From Aurelia coerulea (taxonomy: Eukaryota; Cnidaria; Scyphozoa; Semaeostomeae; Ulmaridae): 64,000 nucleotides of DNA. Within the stretch, counting starts at the first letter, position 1; each line of letters opens with the position of its first letter. The DNA is taken from assembly GCA_039566865.1 (NCBI GenBank), contig CM076954.1:15834001-15898000 (forward strand), in the 5' to 3' direction. The position numbers and the translations under genes were made by a program. Shown in pieces: positions 29,201 to 39,900 of this stretch. The notes below the pieces were generated by a model. It did not search any database. It was not told the DNA's origin and saw nothing but the letters and a program-made list of their open reading frames with translations.

Positions 29201-30548
29201 GTCGTTATGCACTCCGCTACTGCTGTTCAGTCTGGGGGGCATGTGGGAGGACAGGGTTGCAGGTGCTGCAAAAACTTCAAAACCGCGCAGCTAGAATTGT
29301 GACCAACAGCAGTTCTGATTCTTCTGCTAGTGCTTTGATTAAAAGTTTGAATTGGCCTACTGTAGCAGATATGATAAAAACCGAGACAGCTTGCATGGTT
29401 TACAAATCGATAAATGACCTTGCTCCTGATTACCTGTCAGAAATGTTCATTAGAAATTCGACATGCAGTAGGAAAAATTTGAGAAAAACCGCAACTGATC
29501 TTCAAGTCCCACTAATGAGAACAAGTAATGGTCAGCGCGAGCTTTCTCATATCGCGGTGCTGGAGTTTGGAACCTCTTGGGTTGTGAAGTCAAGCAGGCA
29601 TCCTCATTGAAAGCATTTAAAGAAGCTTTAAAAAAATAGTTTATTTATTTATTTATTCATTTGTTCATTATTGTAATTAAATTAGGGTTTTACTTTCTAT
29701 TTATTTTTAACTTAATTTGTAACGTTTTATGCACGGCCCCTGAAAAGCAATCTATCGATTGACGGGGTTACCGTGCTTAAAGAAATTAAAATGAAATGCT
29801 CTTTGTGCATCTTGCTGTTCAATATCACGATCAACAAAAACTTTGTCGTTGTCCTCACTCGAACTGTCACTCATTTCTTATGAATCACTTCGTTCCAAGT
29901 TATATCTTCTAAATCTGTATTCTTGTCAGTCACTTATCGATAAGAGAAACTCCACACATTTCGTAATAATAACTTTTTGTTCTCAACCCTTCAAAAGCAT
30001 AGAATCATTTTGTATCCAACTTTTCAACAAGTCAACACATGGATAACAAATGGATTACCCAGCCAATGGATTACTAGACTTACCCCAAGTCTATCTCTTC
30101 CGTCCGTCTACCGTTCCCTTTTTACGGTAGTTCCTGGATCCGCTATTTCATGGATCTACCATTCCAACATTCCGTCAAGAGAGCTCGAGAGATCTCTCGA
30201 GCTCTCTGGACGGAACATTGGAATGGCGGATCCAGGAAATGGCGGATCCAGGAACTACTGTACAGGGAACTGTAGACGGACGGAAGAGATAGACTTGGGG
30301 CAAGTCTAATGGATTACCCAACCAATTTCTCTAAGATGCCAACCAGAGGCATAGATAATGAACCGTCTAGGTCTGCAGCAAATCGACATCGCTCAGAGAG
30401 TTGACAAAAATTCTGTAATGTAAATAAGATCTCTTACGTGCTTCAACCAGTAACTTCGGTTGTTCCTTTACTGGCTGTAGATGCCCAACAGTAGCATCTG
30501 AAACTGTAGGTACCTTCAATACTCGGCCAAGTACACCTTTCCGCAGAC
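23256..30548 (-). CDS. Six cysteine-free exons: ADAMTS C-terminal tail or a separate small gene
   Basis: Minus-strand exons 30438-30548, 28525-28698, 26696-26803, 25119-25226, 23447-23668 and 23256-23299 all have AG/GT borders, all splice in phase 1, and stay open to a TGA. They encode about 254 residues, Lys/Ser/Asn-rich, without a single Cys. Landmarks are LRKGVLGRVLKVPTVSD, EVTLRSVLELLGG, PPSRRNFIQSKANLTK and NKELWLAYWKKYKEIYDRRR. I do not recognise the family. The exon to the right that fits the phase is the CUB2 exon 30957-31183, which would make this a tail of the ADAMTS-like protein; four N-glycosylation sequons agree with that. Against it, the sequence reads like a nuclear or cytosolic protein, and a phase-1 start exon (MRRIESPPNQLLKQ) exists at 32271-32316. 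Exon calls are fairly sure; gene membership is open. Confidence 0.6.
23890..24282. mobile_element. TA-flanked MITE, ends TACACGTTTTTT, copy 1
   Basis: TACACGTTTTTTC and AAAAAACGTGTA bracket inverted arms made of AGTTTCTTA and TAGTACTA words. It shares ends and architecture with the copy at 32959-33388 and, more loosely, with the element at 20157-20540. Confidence 0.85.
24410..24720. repeat. Degenerate copy of the AGGTGGGTGTAAAA-type repeat
   Basis: ACGTGAAGTCATCTGATTTC, ACCAGAAAAGTGACAGACTT, GTATTGTAGACATTCAT and CATTCAATTAAAAGAAATAG appear in the same order as in 5959-6398 and 55740-56050. The terminal GGTGGGTGT is worn. Confidence 0.6.
24935..25105. repeat. Short tandem repeat of TCCCTGTTCCAACCGATC and TTAGTTCCATTTTC words
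   Basis: Three units beginning near 24892, 24960 and 25033 share CCAACCGATC(T/)TAGTTCCATTT. The last one expands into four TTAGTT(C)CATTTTC words just before the splice donor of exon 25119-25226. Confidence 0.6.
27309..28494. mobile_element. TA-flanked MITE, ends TACCGG(G/C)TGAG, interrupted by another MITE
   Basis: Left tip TACCGGGTGAGGTAAAAGTA and right tip TTACTCAGCCGGTA pair, with a second paired block (ACGCC(T/C)GGC against GGCGGGCGT). The interior TATCAAAGCAATG and TTTAATCGGCCATT are shared with 40899-41209 and 59342-59589. The element at 27887-28436 sits inside it. Confidence 0.8.
27887..28436. mobile_element. Nested TA-flanked MITE, ends TACCGGGTGTCCCAAAAAAA
   Basis: TACCGGGTGTCCCAAAAAAA and TTTTTTTGGGACACCCGGTA are perfect inverted ends, followed by GTACTCC(T/C)GTTT in both arms. 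About 550 bp, with no coding sequence. It lies wholly within 27309-28494. Confidence 0.9.
29198..29800 (+). pseudogene. 5'-truncated LINE, C-terminal reverse-transcriptase end
   Basis: The frame begins SRYALRYCCSVWGACG and continues LQKLQNRAARIVT, the conserved C-terminal part of CR1/L2/Jockey-type RTs. A frameshift near 29580 moves the last residues (SLKAFKEALKK then stop at 29637) to another frame. TTTA-rich 3' UTR follows, ending near AAAGAAATTAAAATGAAATG. Sense is opposite to the surrounding exon run. Confidence 0.8.
30075..30308. mobile_element. MULE-like MITE with perfect 9-bp target duplication
   Basis: TAGACTTACCCCAAGTCTAT and the complement of its right end differ by one base. ATGGATTAC occurs directly on both sides (30066-30074 and 30309-30317). 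The centre is GAGCTCGAGAGATCTCTCGAGCTC-like, giving a hairpin of about 115-bp arms. The 9-bp duplication is the Mutator-superfamily hallmark. Confidence 0.88.
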
Positions 30549-30936
30549 CTAAAACTAGAAATTAAAACAAGTTTTATGGGAATGAAAGGCATTTGTTCAA
30601 AAATGCCGCTATAGGCGTAGGTGAAGGGTCACCATCCTTGATAAATCGAAATATGAAATATAAATATGAAAATACACCATGATAGAGCAAAAAAAACTCT
30701 GGCGCTTTGAGTGTTGAAATATTAATGTTGAAAGTTCAAGTTTGCTGTCACCTCCATACCAGAGCTTGGGCGTTTTGGGTCAAATCTAGAGCTTTGGCGT
30801 TTGGCGTTTGGCGTTTGGTTTTGGTCCAAGCAACTTTTGAAGCACAACGAACAACTCTATAAATAATGCGAATAACAATATCTTGGGTGAAATCTCAACA
30901 AAAGTTGGACCAAATTAAGGCTAACTTGGAGCTAAC

Positions 30937-33900
30937 TCATTGTTTAGCCCTCTTACCGTGCTGCTTCTGTTTGATATAATCAATTTGGCTTCTCATAAAC
31001 TTCCTTGTTATGAATGTCAAAACAAACCCAGTTCCTCCCATTTTGATATTCCGTGAAGCAAAAGTGGCCGTAAATTTATCTTCCTTGATCGTTGCCGTTT
31101 TTGCTTTTTGCTGTCCACAAAATTTTTCGGATGTCCCATCATGATCCAGTTGCAAAAAATCATTGTCACAGCTTTTGTTCGTCCTGAAATACAACAGTAT
31201 GATAAATCTTAGTGCATTTGGAATATGTCAGAATTGTAATAAATTTAGGAGAGACTTGCCTTGCATGCGAAGATCTCCTGCTCGCATTGATCGCAACCCT
31301 GACCTGACATCTGATGTGGGATGGAATCTAGTATGGTATCCAGTAGTTTTTAAATCGTTCGTAGTGTAGTTGTATTTAGTTTAACGTTGCGTGTCTTTTA
31401 ATATTGGCCATGGGGTAGTCATAGTCTTTCGCTCCCCATGGTATCGTCCCTGTAGTGTAGTATAGTAATCAGGAACGTATAGTAGAATGTAAGATTTATT
31501 CTAACATTTTCATATGAATGAAAAAAAAAAGATCTCCTGCATAATTACATTTTCTTGGGTCACTCGACAGGATAACGTCGTAAAAGGGAAAATTATAAAA
31601 TCAACCTGAAACCTTGCTTTTACAAGGCTACATATATGATAGAGGACCAGTAATCACTGGACGTATGTCATACATATGTGCCCAGGGGGACACTCGGCAC
31701 ATGCACATAAGGAGAGGTAAGTCCGATATTTTTTGATCAGAATATTCCAAAAAGTGATATTTTAGGTGTCCAAGTAAAATTAAACCATAAAGTTTTTGGC
31801 ATAAAATATAGTCAAAATGATATTTTTTTTGGGTTGTTTAGAGGCAATCCCTACGTGAATTTGCGTTGTTTCGGAATATTCTATGTTCGTTTACTGATGT
31901 CAAAGTGTAAAATGACCAGATATTTTTGGGGTACAATGAAGCTAAACTGATATTTTTGGGTTGCCTGAAAATTCTTTGGACTGACTCCCATATGCGTATG
32001 TCCTGAGTGCCCACATGAGCAAGTACATACTTTGTAACACAATAACATGAGTTGCTTCTGTTCACACCTGAATTCAAAGCGATTAGCGATTGGAGACAAA
32101 GGAAATTCCCTCAACCAGTGATTCAAAACAAACAAAGCCACAAAAGTTTCTCTGAAACCCAGGTAGCTAGCGCGCTCGTTGTGCATTCCATGAATTATTT
32201 CTAAGAGCAGACATGAGCATATATCAAAAGAAGAGGAATGCATCAAAAACATCTACCTCGGGCATTTTACTTGTTTGCTTTAGAAGCTGATTGGGAGGCG
32301 ATTCAATTCTCCTCATTTTTTGGATGTAATTACAACACCAACTCCTAAGCTTCTGAACCAAACAAATGAAATGACCGAGATAAATGTTTAGCTATATCCT
32401 TCTTCTTTGGATATATGCTCAGGTTTGCTCTCAAAAACCATTTTTGGCATGCACAATGAGCAAACTAGCTACCTGGGTTTCATAGAGACTTTTGCGGCTT
32501 TGTTTTGAAATAGCGGTTGAGAGAATTTCCTTTATCTGCAGTCGCTAATCGCTTTGAATTGAGGTGTCAATCAACGCCAACATATGTTATTGTGTTACAA
32601 AATCTGTCCTTGTTGCCCCCATGGGCATATGTGACAGCAGTAAAAGTAATCAATCACGGGATGTCGACTCCTGAGATAAATAATCAAAGGACCTTAGAAG
32701 TGACTCACGGGCTTAATGATTTTTATTGTGAAATTTTCCAAATTATGCCATGAGAATGCAAAGGAAGATCAGTGCAATTTTATTGCACCTTCCTCGAAAT
32801 ATGAGTAAATATGCTGTAATTTTACGTTACAGAATGCAGTCTGAGGAAGCAACCATCAAAAATTGGCGTGCAGGAAATGTTTAGTCTTTGCTTGAAGATT
32901 TTTCAGTGGAGAACAAACAATCTAATTAAACACACAAGCAATCAAATTAATCACGAAATACACGTTTTTTTATTATAAGAAACTTGGATCAGCACTTAGT
33001 ACTAAAAGTTTCTTAATTTCGCATGAAAATTTCGGTGTTTTAGTAGTAAAAGTTTCTTGATTAGTTTCTTATTTTTTTGGGCCTAAAATTGCGGTATTGT
33101 TCGAAGTTGAGCCTTCTTCTCGAGAAAGGGCTTCCATTTTGCATTGACATTGTCATCAAGAAGAAGCCATGCACATCAAGGCAAAAATTTACCAATTTTG
33201 CAGTTAAAAGTCAAGAAAAGACGAAGGCGCCTTTGTTAGAGAGACATAAAATAAGAGAGACATACAGATATAACGTTTTAGAGTTTCTTAACTGTTCTTG
33301 AGCGTAGTACTAGAGTTTCTTAAATTTTTGGTCATCGTAGTACTAGTTTCTTATAATATAAACCAGTTTCTTATAAAAAAAACGTGTAATCCGTTTTCAG
33401 CATGATTAAACATTGCTATTGTTAATAAGAAACTCTTTTCAAGAATTCAACTAAGAACTAAACCAGTAAGAACCTCGACTGAGAACTTGGATATTGCTCA
33501 AGAAGCTTGTTTATTTTGTCTGAGAAGGTAATTCGCATGCTGGCGCTGTATTCTGGTAAAACTCACGAAATGCTTGGGAACTTACCTATCAATGAATACA
33601 GCGAACATTTAAGAAGGATGCGGAGAAACTGCAAAAAACTTTGGTACCCATGATCTGCTAATTTCAACTGTTTACTGAAAGCTAAAAGAGACTTTCAGTA
33701 CTGGGTGGGAAAATTTATTGGTGTGAGCCTGATCTCAGGCTACACTTGACTGATCAGCTGCCTAAAAGTTCTTAGAAAACTAACAATAATCTTGAAAAAA
33801 TGCTAACAAAGAGCTTTTTGAAATAATTTTGATGGGAACGTCATTGAGCTAATTACTGCACTCAAAGAGTTCATTTTGTTGGAGAAGTTTCCCTTAGCAA

Positions 33901-36900
33901 CCAATCTCATTCTGTGAAATGATGCATCAATACAGGCGAGCAAGGTGGCTGCCATGCCACACATTATATTTTCCAATCTCGGCCTGTTCTCAGCTGCAGT
34001 CCCTCTATTTTCCAGAAGTTTATTATTCACAATTTAGCGCAAACCTCAAGATCAATGTGCTTTGCACAAGTCAACTTAGAGGTATAGTCCGAACAAAACA
34101 TTGAATTCAGACTATTGCTGAACAAATTAAAAGTCTAGGCCTACTTTTGAAGCAAAATCGGCTATGATTCAAATAAAATGCACAGAAAGTTAAAAAATGC
34201 AAGGCTTGACTTGAAAATTGATTTAAGCAGCTACGAAAAAGTAAGTTGATAAACTTCTTGATCAAAGATGAGAGACGTACCTTTCTTTGCTCGTTGAATG
34301 CAGTTTTTCATCTAGCATTTTGAGCGCGCAGGCTCCGCGACCATGATTCGTTCTTTCCGTAGAGTGGCCGCGCGTGCTCAAACCGCTGGAGCGTTTGACC
34401 TTTAAGATGTCATACACCTCAGGAGGGCCTCCGCTGAACGACAAGCTTTGACCTCGCGTTGTTGCTAGGCTTGATGTGGACTTCATCACGTCCTTCACCC
34501 CATGACATAAAAGATTTTGTAAACAGGAAAATGCCCACCACCCCTATGACTTCACTACCGTGAGTCAAAAATGATTGCATATTGCGCTTAATTCCCAGTG
34601 CTGAATCCATTCCACAGCTTCCAAGAAAAATATGGTACTAGATGTATTAAAAATGATGGTAGGTTAAAGGAAGCATATGGTTGCATTTTAGGTGAGAGGT
34701 AGCCTGGACATTAGCATCAAGGCTTTTTATACGGGCGACTGTTCATTAGAACTAAGGGCTGTCAGGCCTGTCACCTGGATAATGATAATATAATAATAAC
34801 AATACACTTATTTAAAGTTGGCTAAAGGAATAGTTTATAAACTAATAAAGGCCAACTGAAGTTACCTATTTACAGTGTTCTCTTTTATCTACATATCATA
34901 CAATTGCAATTGGATCCCGTCCAATCTTTGATGCTGTTTTTAAATTGACTGTTGCTTTTTGCAGATTTTATTGTGTCAGCGAGTGTGTTCCAAAGTATGC
35001 TTCCTCTAAATGACAAAGAATCATTCCCCTATCTCAGAGTCCTCGCATTGGGAAGGTGGACGAGATCCTTTACTCTAAGATTATAATTTATGGGTTTACG
35101 TTTGAAGAGGTCCCATAAGAAGGAGGGATTGCCAGAGGTTAAGCATTTGTAGACCTCAAGCATTAGCTTTTGCAAGTTTCTTCCTGGAGAAGTACAACTA
35201 AACCCTACAGGCTTAATTTATAGTCATTATTATTTTTATGAACTTTATTTCAGTGTCAAGATACTTAGCAACAAGACGCTAATTGAGGACACTCTGACTA
35301 AAAACAAAATACAAAGAAAAGATTACATTCAAAATAACAAGTTTGGCAAAATTATTTTAAAAAGTCAATCGCATAATTTACGATTTTTACTGCTAAAAGT
35401 AATTAATTAAAGTAAAGTAACTTTCTCCTTTTCTGCGAAAAAGATGGGCTGCAAAGCATGAAGACAGATGCACTGGTAGCTTTTTAAGCATATGATACAC
35501 AAAGATCTCCCTCGTACTGGATGCGCTGAAAAAATTTCAGACGTCTTAAAAATTGCAGTACCAGAAAGCAGTGGCTGGATTTTCGAACAAATCAATTTTT
35601 CTTTGTAGCAAAGGACTGAAGTATTCTTGTACAGTGCTAGCAAAATCAGAAAAATACAGCAGTCTTTCTGCTATCGAGCAAAATTCAGTTCATTTAAATC
35701 CATCCAGTACTTTGGGTGCTATGATTTTTAAACGCCTGAAATGTGTTGCGGCACCCGGTATAATCATGCAGATTGTTAGACATGGCAATTATGTTTCATC
35801 TTCAACATATACCTGCTTCAGCATATACCTGCTTCAGCATATTTTTCTGCAGAGCCGCAGTTGTGTTTGACTGCCGTAGCTTTGTTCTTTTGCGGTTTTG
35901 GACGAACACATTTTTACTACTATGGATGAGCTAGCATAAACCTCCTCTGCAGAAAAAGGATTTCCCTCCGCAGCGGCATATATGCTGAAACATAACTGTG
36001 GTGTCTATAAACAAATGGTAGAAGCATACCCAATTGAGCCAACATGAAATCCTTTGAAAGAAATGACAAGTCCACTTCTGTCTGGTGATGAGACTGTGAC
36101 TTTACAATATTCGTTCATGGGATATGTATCAGGGTAATTCGGTGACGTAATTGCTCCGTATGATGTTTTTAGTGTTTCGCCATGGACATCACAAATATCT
36201 GAAAAGAGATATTGACCATTGAATGAAAAAGAAAATTTGATCATTTCTATTGTTGAAAAAACATCAAAAATTTCTCCATTCAGAAGTAGAAAAATAAAGC
36301 AATGTGCAATTTGATTTAAAGTTGGCGGAAAATTCCACTAGCAAAGAAGTGTTCCAGTGCCCAGCCATCTGATTAGCTAGCGGAAAAGTGACGTTAATGG
36401 AGAGTAGAAACCATACAGCTTTCACGCGGAATAGTTTGAGCGAACAATGAACTTTTTGGGAGCAGAATTCCCCGAGTTGTGGAAATTATTGTAGGTTTTC
36501 AGCCTTTTTCTACTTGGCAGGAATTTCTTCTCGGAAAAATTGTCCATTGATTCCCCTTGAAAATCTAATGCGTTTCTACTTTTGAGCGAGGTCCGTTTTG
36601 TGCAAGCCAATCGGATGCCTGGAAGAAGCGTCCACCCGCGGTTTAAGCGCAGAAATTCCCGCCCAATGTGGAAAGTAATCTTTAGGGCGTTAATCCGGTC
36701 GCATTAGAAATCAATTTGGTATTTAATTTGGGCGGCGAAGACAAGGCAAAGTGCCCAAAAACTAGAGCTGACAATATTTGAGCAAAACAATGAAATATCA
36801 CCACATAAAAAGAAAACATTAAGGTTTGAATAGAAATTTGCGTACGCCACCAGTTCGACCAAGATAAAACATGAATTTATTATGGAGAATATTGGGATAC

Positions 36901-39900
36901 ACAAAGTAGCCACCTGTTGAACGAAATGACTGTTGGTGCAGAACAAGATGTGAAACTCAGTTCATATCACAACTAGAAAATTAAACAGAATTTTAACCTA
37001 AAATTTCATCGCAGGCAGTTTCATGTTAGCAGGTTCTGTTTATGTCTTCTAAAAGATTGTTGCGAGTTCGATGAAGAAGTAGATTTTGCGTGGCTCTTTT
37101 TTGCAGAATAGCTGACTAGAAAAAACAGCAAGCAAAGATCGTTGCGAAAGAATACAGGCGTCATATTACCTCACGAATACAATCGAAAAGTGAATTGGAG
37201 AAGAAGATGGAGATAAAATACAAAATGAAGACTTTACTTCCATGCTTGGTTTGCTTGGCTTTCTTTTGTAAGTATTCTTTATCAAAGCATTCCTGCCTTA
37301 GCACATTCTTATCAGTTTATGTTAACGAGCTACTCGTTATCAACGTCAGCTTTATTAGCTTTTTCATCGGAATACGTGATAAAGTAAAGCGTTTATGATC
37401 AGGATGAACTTGTGAAAATATAAGGATATGTTTGATTCGTCCTCTAAGGATGTTTGATTTGTCCTCATCCATACAGGGTGTCCCAAAAAAGTGTACCCCG
37501 TTTGCCTGAAGATTGCGAGAAAACGGCAAAGGATTCTCGTCAAACTTTAATATGATGTTGCTATCCTGATGTAAAAGTAAAGTTTGCTGCCATCGCCGTC
37601 AAAATCCGTTGAAAAATGATGGAGCTATGACCTTCAAAAGACCAAATTTGCCTGATGACTGAAACCAACGGTCGGCAATTTTGTCTTATTATTTTGCAGT
37701 GATTAATAGCTTCATATGAGGTAAGAAATAGTTTCTGTGAGGTAAGAAATAATTGAACTCTCTGATGATTCTCTGACGATGTAACGCCATCAAATTTCAA
37801 AATCATAACATAGAAGAATGAAAGACTTATGCTTGATGCCATATTGTGGACATCCATTAATTATGGTTTTCTTTAAAATGTTCCATGTTTCTACAAAAAG
37901 GGCAGAAAGAACGATGGATGGATTTCGATTGATTTGGTTGGTCGATTTATTGTCGAACGCGAAGGATCATGGTAAAAAAATCCATTACGCCATCTTTGAA
38001 ACGATCGTTTATTAGCAGTCACTGCGGCTCTATTTCCTATCCTCTTCCAGTTTGGCGTCAATCTGATACGGGTAGGTGGTTCGCCTACCCGCTTCACATA
38101 GACGTCAAAATGGCTGAAACTTAAATCTCTACGATGCAGAATTTTGCGGATCATTTTAATTGACTTGACATGAATACAAAATGGGAAAGCGAATCTCATT
38201 GTTGGAATAAAGACCTGCTGCTTAATGTAAATATGCAAACATTGCAAAAGAAATTTACTGATCAAATTAAATAACACATGCTCCGATCGACAACCTCAGA
38301 TGAATGTTTTTTTCTTATTCATCGAGAACAAATTATAAAAAACGAGATTGATAAAACTGGGTGTCGCAAAAGAAGTATACGGATTTGGTTGGCTCAAGGG
38401 ATATGAATTTAGGCTTGATCAATAGCTACTACTCTCAAAATTCTTTCGGGATACTATCAGTGAAAGTCTTTCGGATTTTCTCCAGAAGAGCTAGACCCCC
38501 GTTTAAGCGCTTTGAAACATGCGCACTAGCGATTGCAGGGTCATCATCTAGACTGATGATATGGTCGTAGTTATCGCTATTGAAATACTGCCGGACGCTC
38601 CTAACTACGACTCATAATCAAACGCCATTATTTTGAAATGACTATGCCTGCCTCGTTTCGATAAGGGCCTAGGCAGAAAAGCACAAACATTTGTAGTTTT
38701 CAAATGAAACACATTGATTTGAAAACTTCACAATAAATCAGTTAATGCTTAGCGAAAGCAGCGAAATAGTACCTACGTACAAAATTTGATATTGTCGCCA
38801 ACTGTTTTCATGGTATTCTTGTTCATAAGACTTTGTTTTGTCCGGCCAAGCTCCTCGAAACTCTGCTTTGAGCTTCGAGTTTCCGTTGGTCAACATCAAT
38901 CAATCGAATTTGCAGAGATTCTAATGGCGTTGTATTTGTTGTATACTTTGTGCATGACTGTGTATAGCAGCCTCGTTCCCAAGGGCGTTCAAAAGTGAAA
39001 AAAGTCAGTCCAGAAATATCGCCGTAATATTATGAGTCCCAGTAAGAGCGGTCTCAGTCTGGTGTAATAGCCTCGTTTTGAATAGCGATTACTGGGACTC
39101 ATTGTAATCAGTCTAGTCATCATCCTTCATTTTTCTTTTGTGAATTCGCGCATGCCCCAAAACGCTTCACTCATTCCATTGATCAGCGAACCAATAAGAG
39201 TTATCGTCTTTTCCATCGTGATTTACAAAAGGGGGATTTTGCAGTATCCCGAACAAAAATATTCCTCGATGGTTAACTTGGACATGGATATCTCGTTTGT
39301 TTGTATTGTTGCTTTCACAACAGAAATATTAATCTTGAAAGCTCAAATTTGCATCGACCTTGAAACCAGAGCTTTTGAGTTTTGGCCTACGCAAATTGTT
39401 GAATATAACAATCTAATATTGTTCAAATTTATTCGCTGTGCCTCAAGAATTTGATAAGACCAAAAGGATAAAGCTCTGGTTTGGAGACTGGACACAAATT
39501 TGAGCTTCCAAGACTAATATTTCTGCTCTCGGAGCACCAATACCAGCGAACGAGGATCTATGTTCAAGTTGACTATCAAGGAACATTCTGAGAGTGATTA
39601 GGCATTGATTAAAGCTAAATTCGCATCACTGCATCCAACCAAATTTGTTTACTTTTTTGGATAACAGGTATATAAAAAGAATCAGTTGTGACACTGCAAA
39701 CAAATATTCGGCGCTTTTCTCTCCCCCCCCCCCCCCCACTCCCACTTGGATATGTATGTATGTATGTATGTATAATTTTGCCAAAAATTAAAATAAAAAT
39801 AAATTTATCAAAACGGAAAATCTAATTACATGCATGTGATAGTAAGTAAAAACAAGAGTTAAAAACATTTAGTCTAAAAACACCCCTGGTTGAAATGGCA

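Noticed and set aside
32271..32316. Start exon MRRIESPPNQLLKQ for the cysteine-free exon chain
   Set aside because: Phase fits exon 30548, but a 15-codon exon with a moderate donor (GTAAAA) in a repeat loop is too weak to call as a feature; kept as the alternative in the finding.
33586..33628. Minus-strand 43-bp segment with strong acceptor and donor
   Set aside because: In the phase needed by the orphan exon at 34283 it has stops, and it extends no known domain; could be non-coding.
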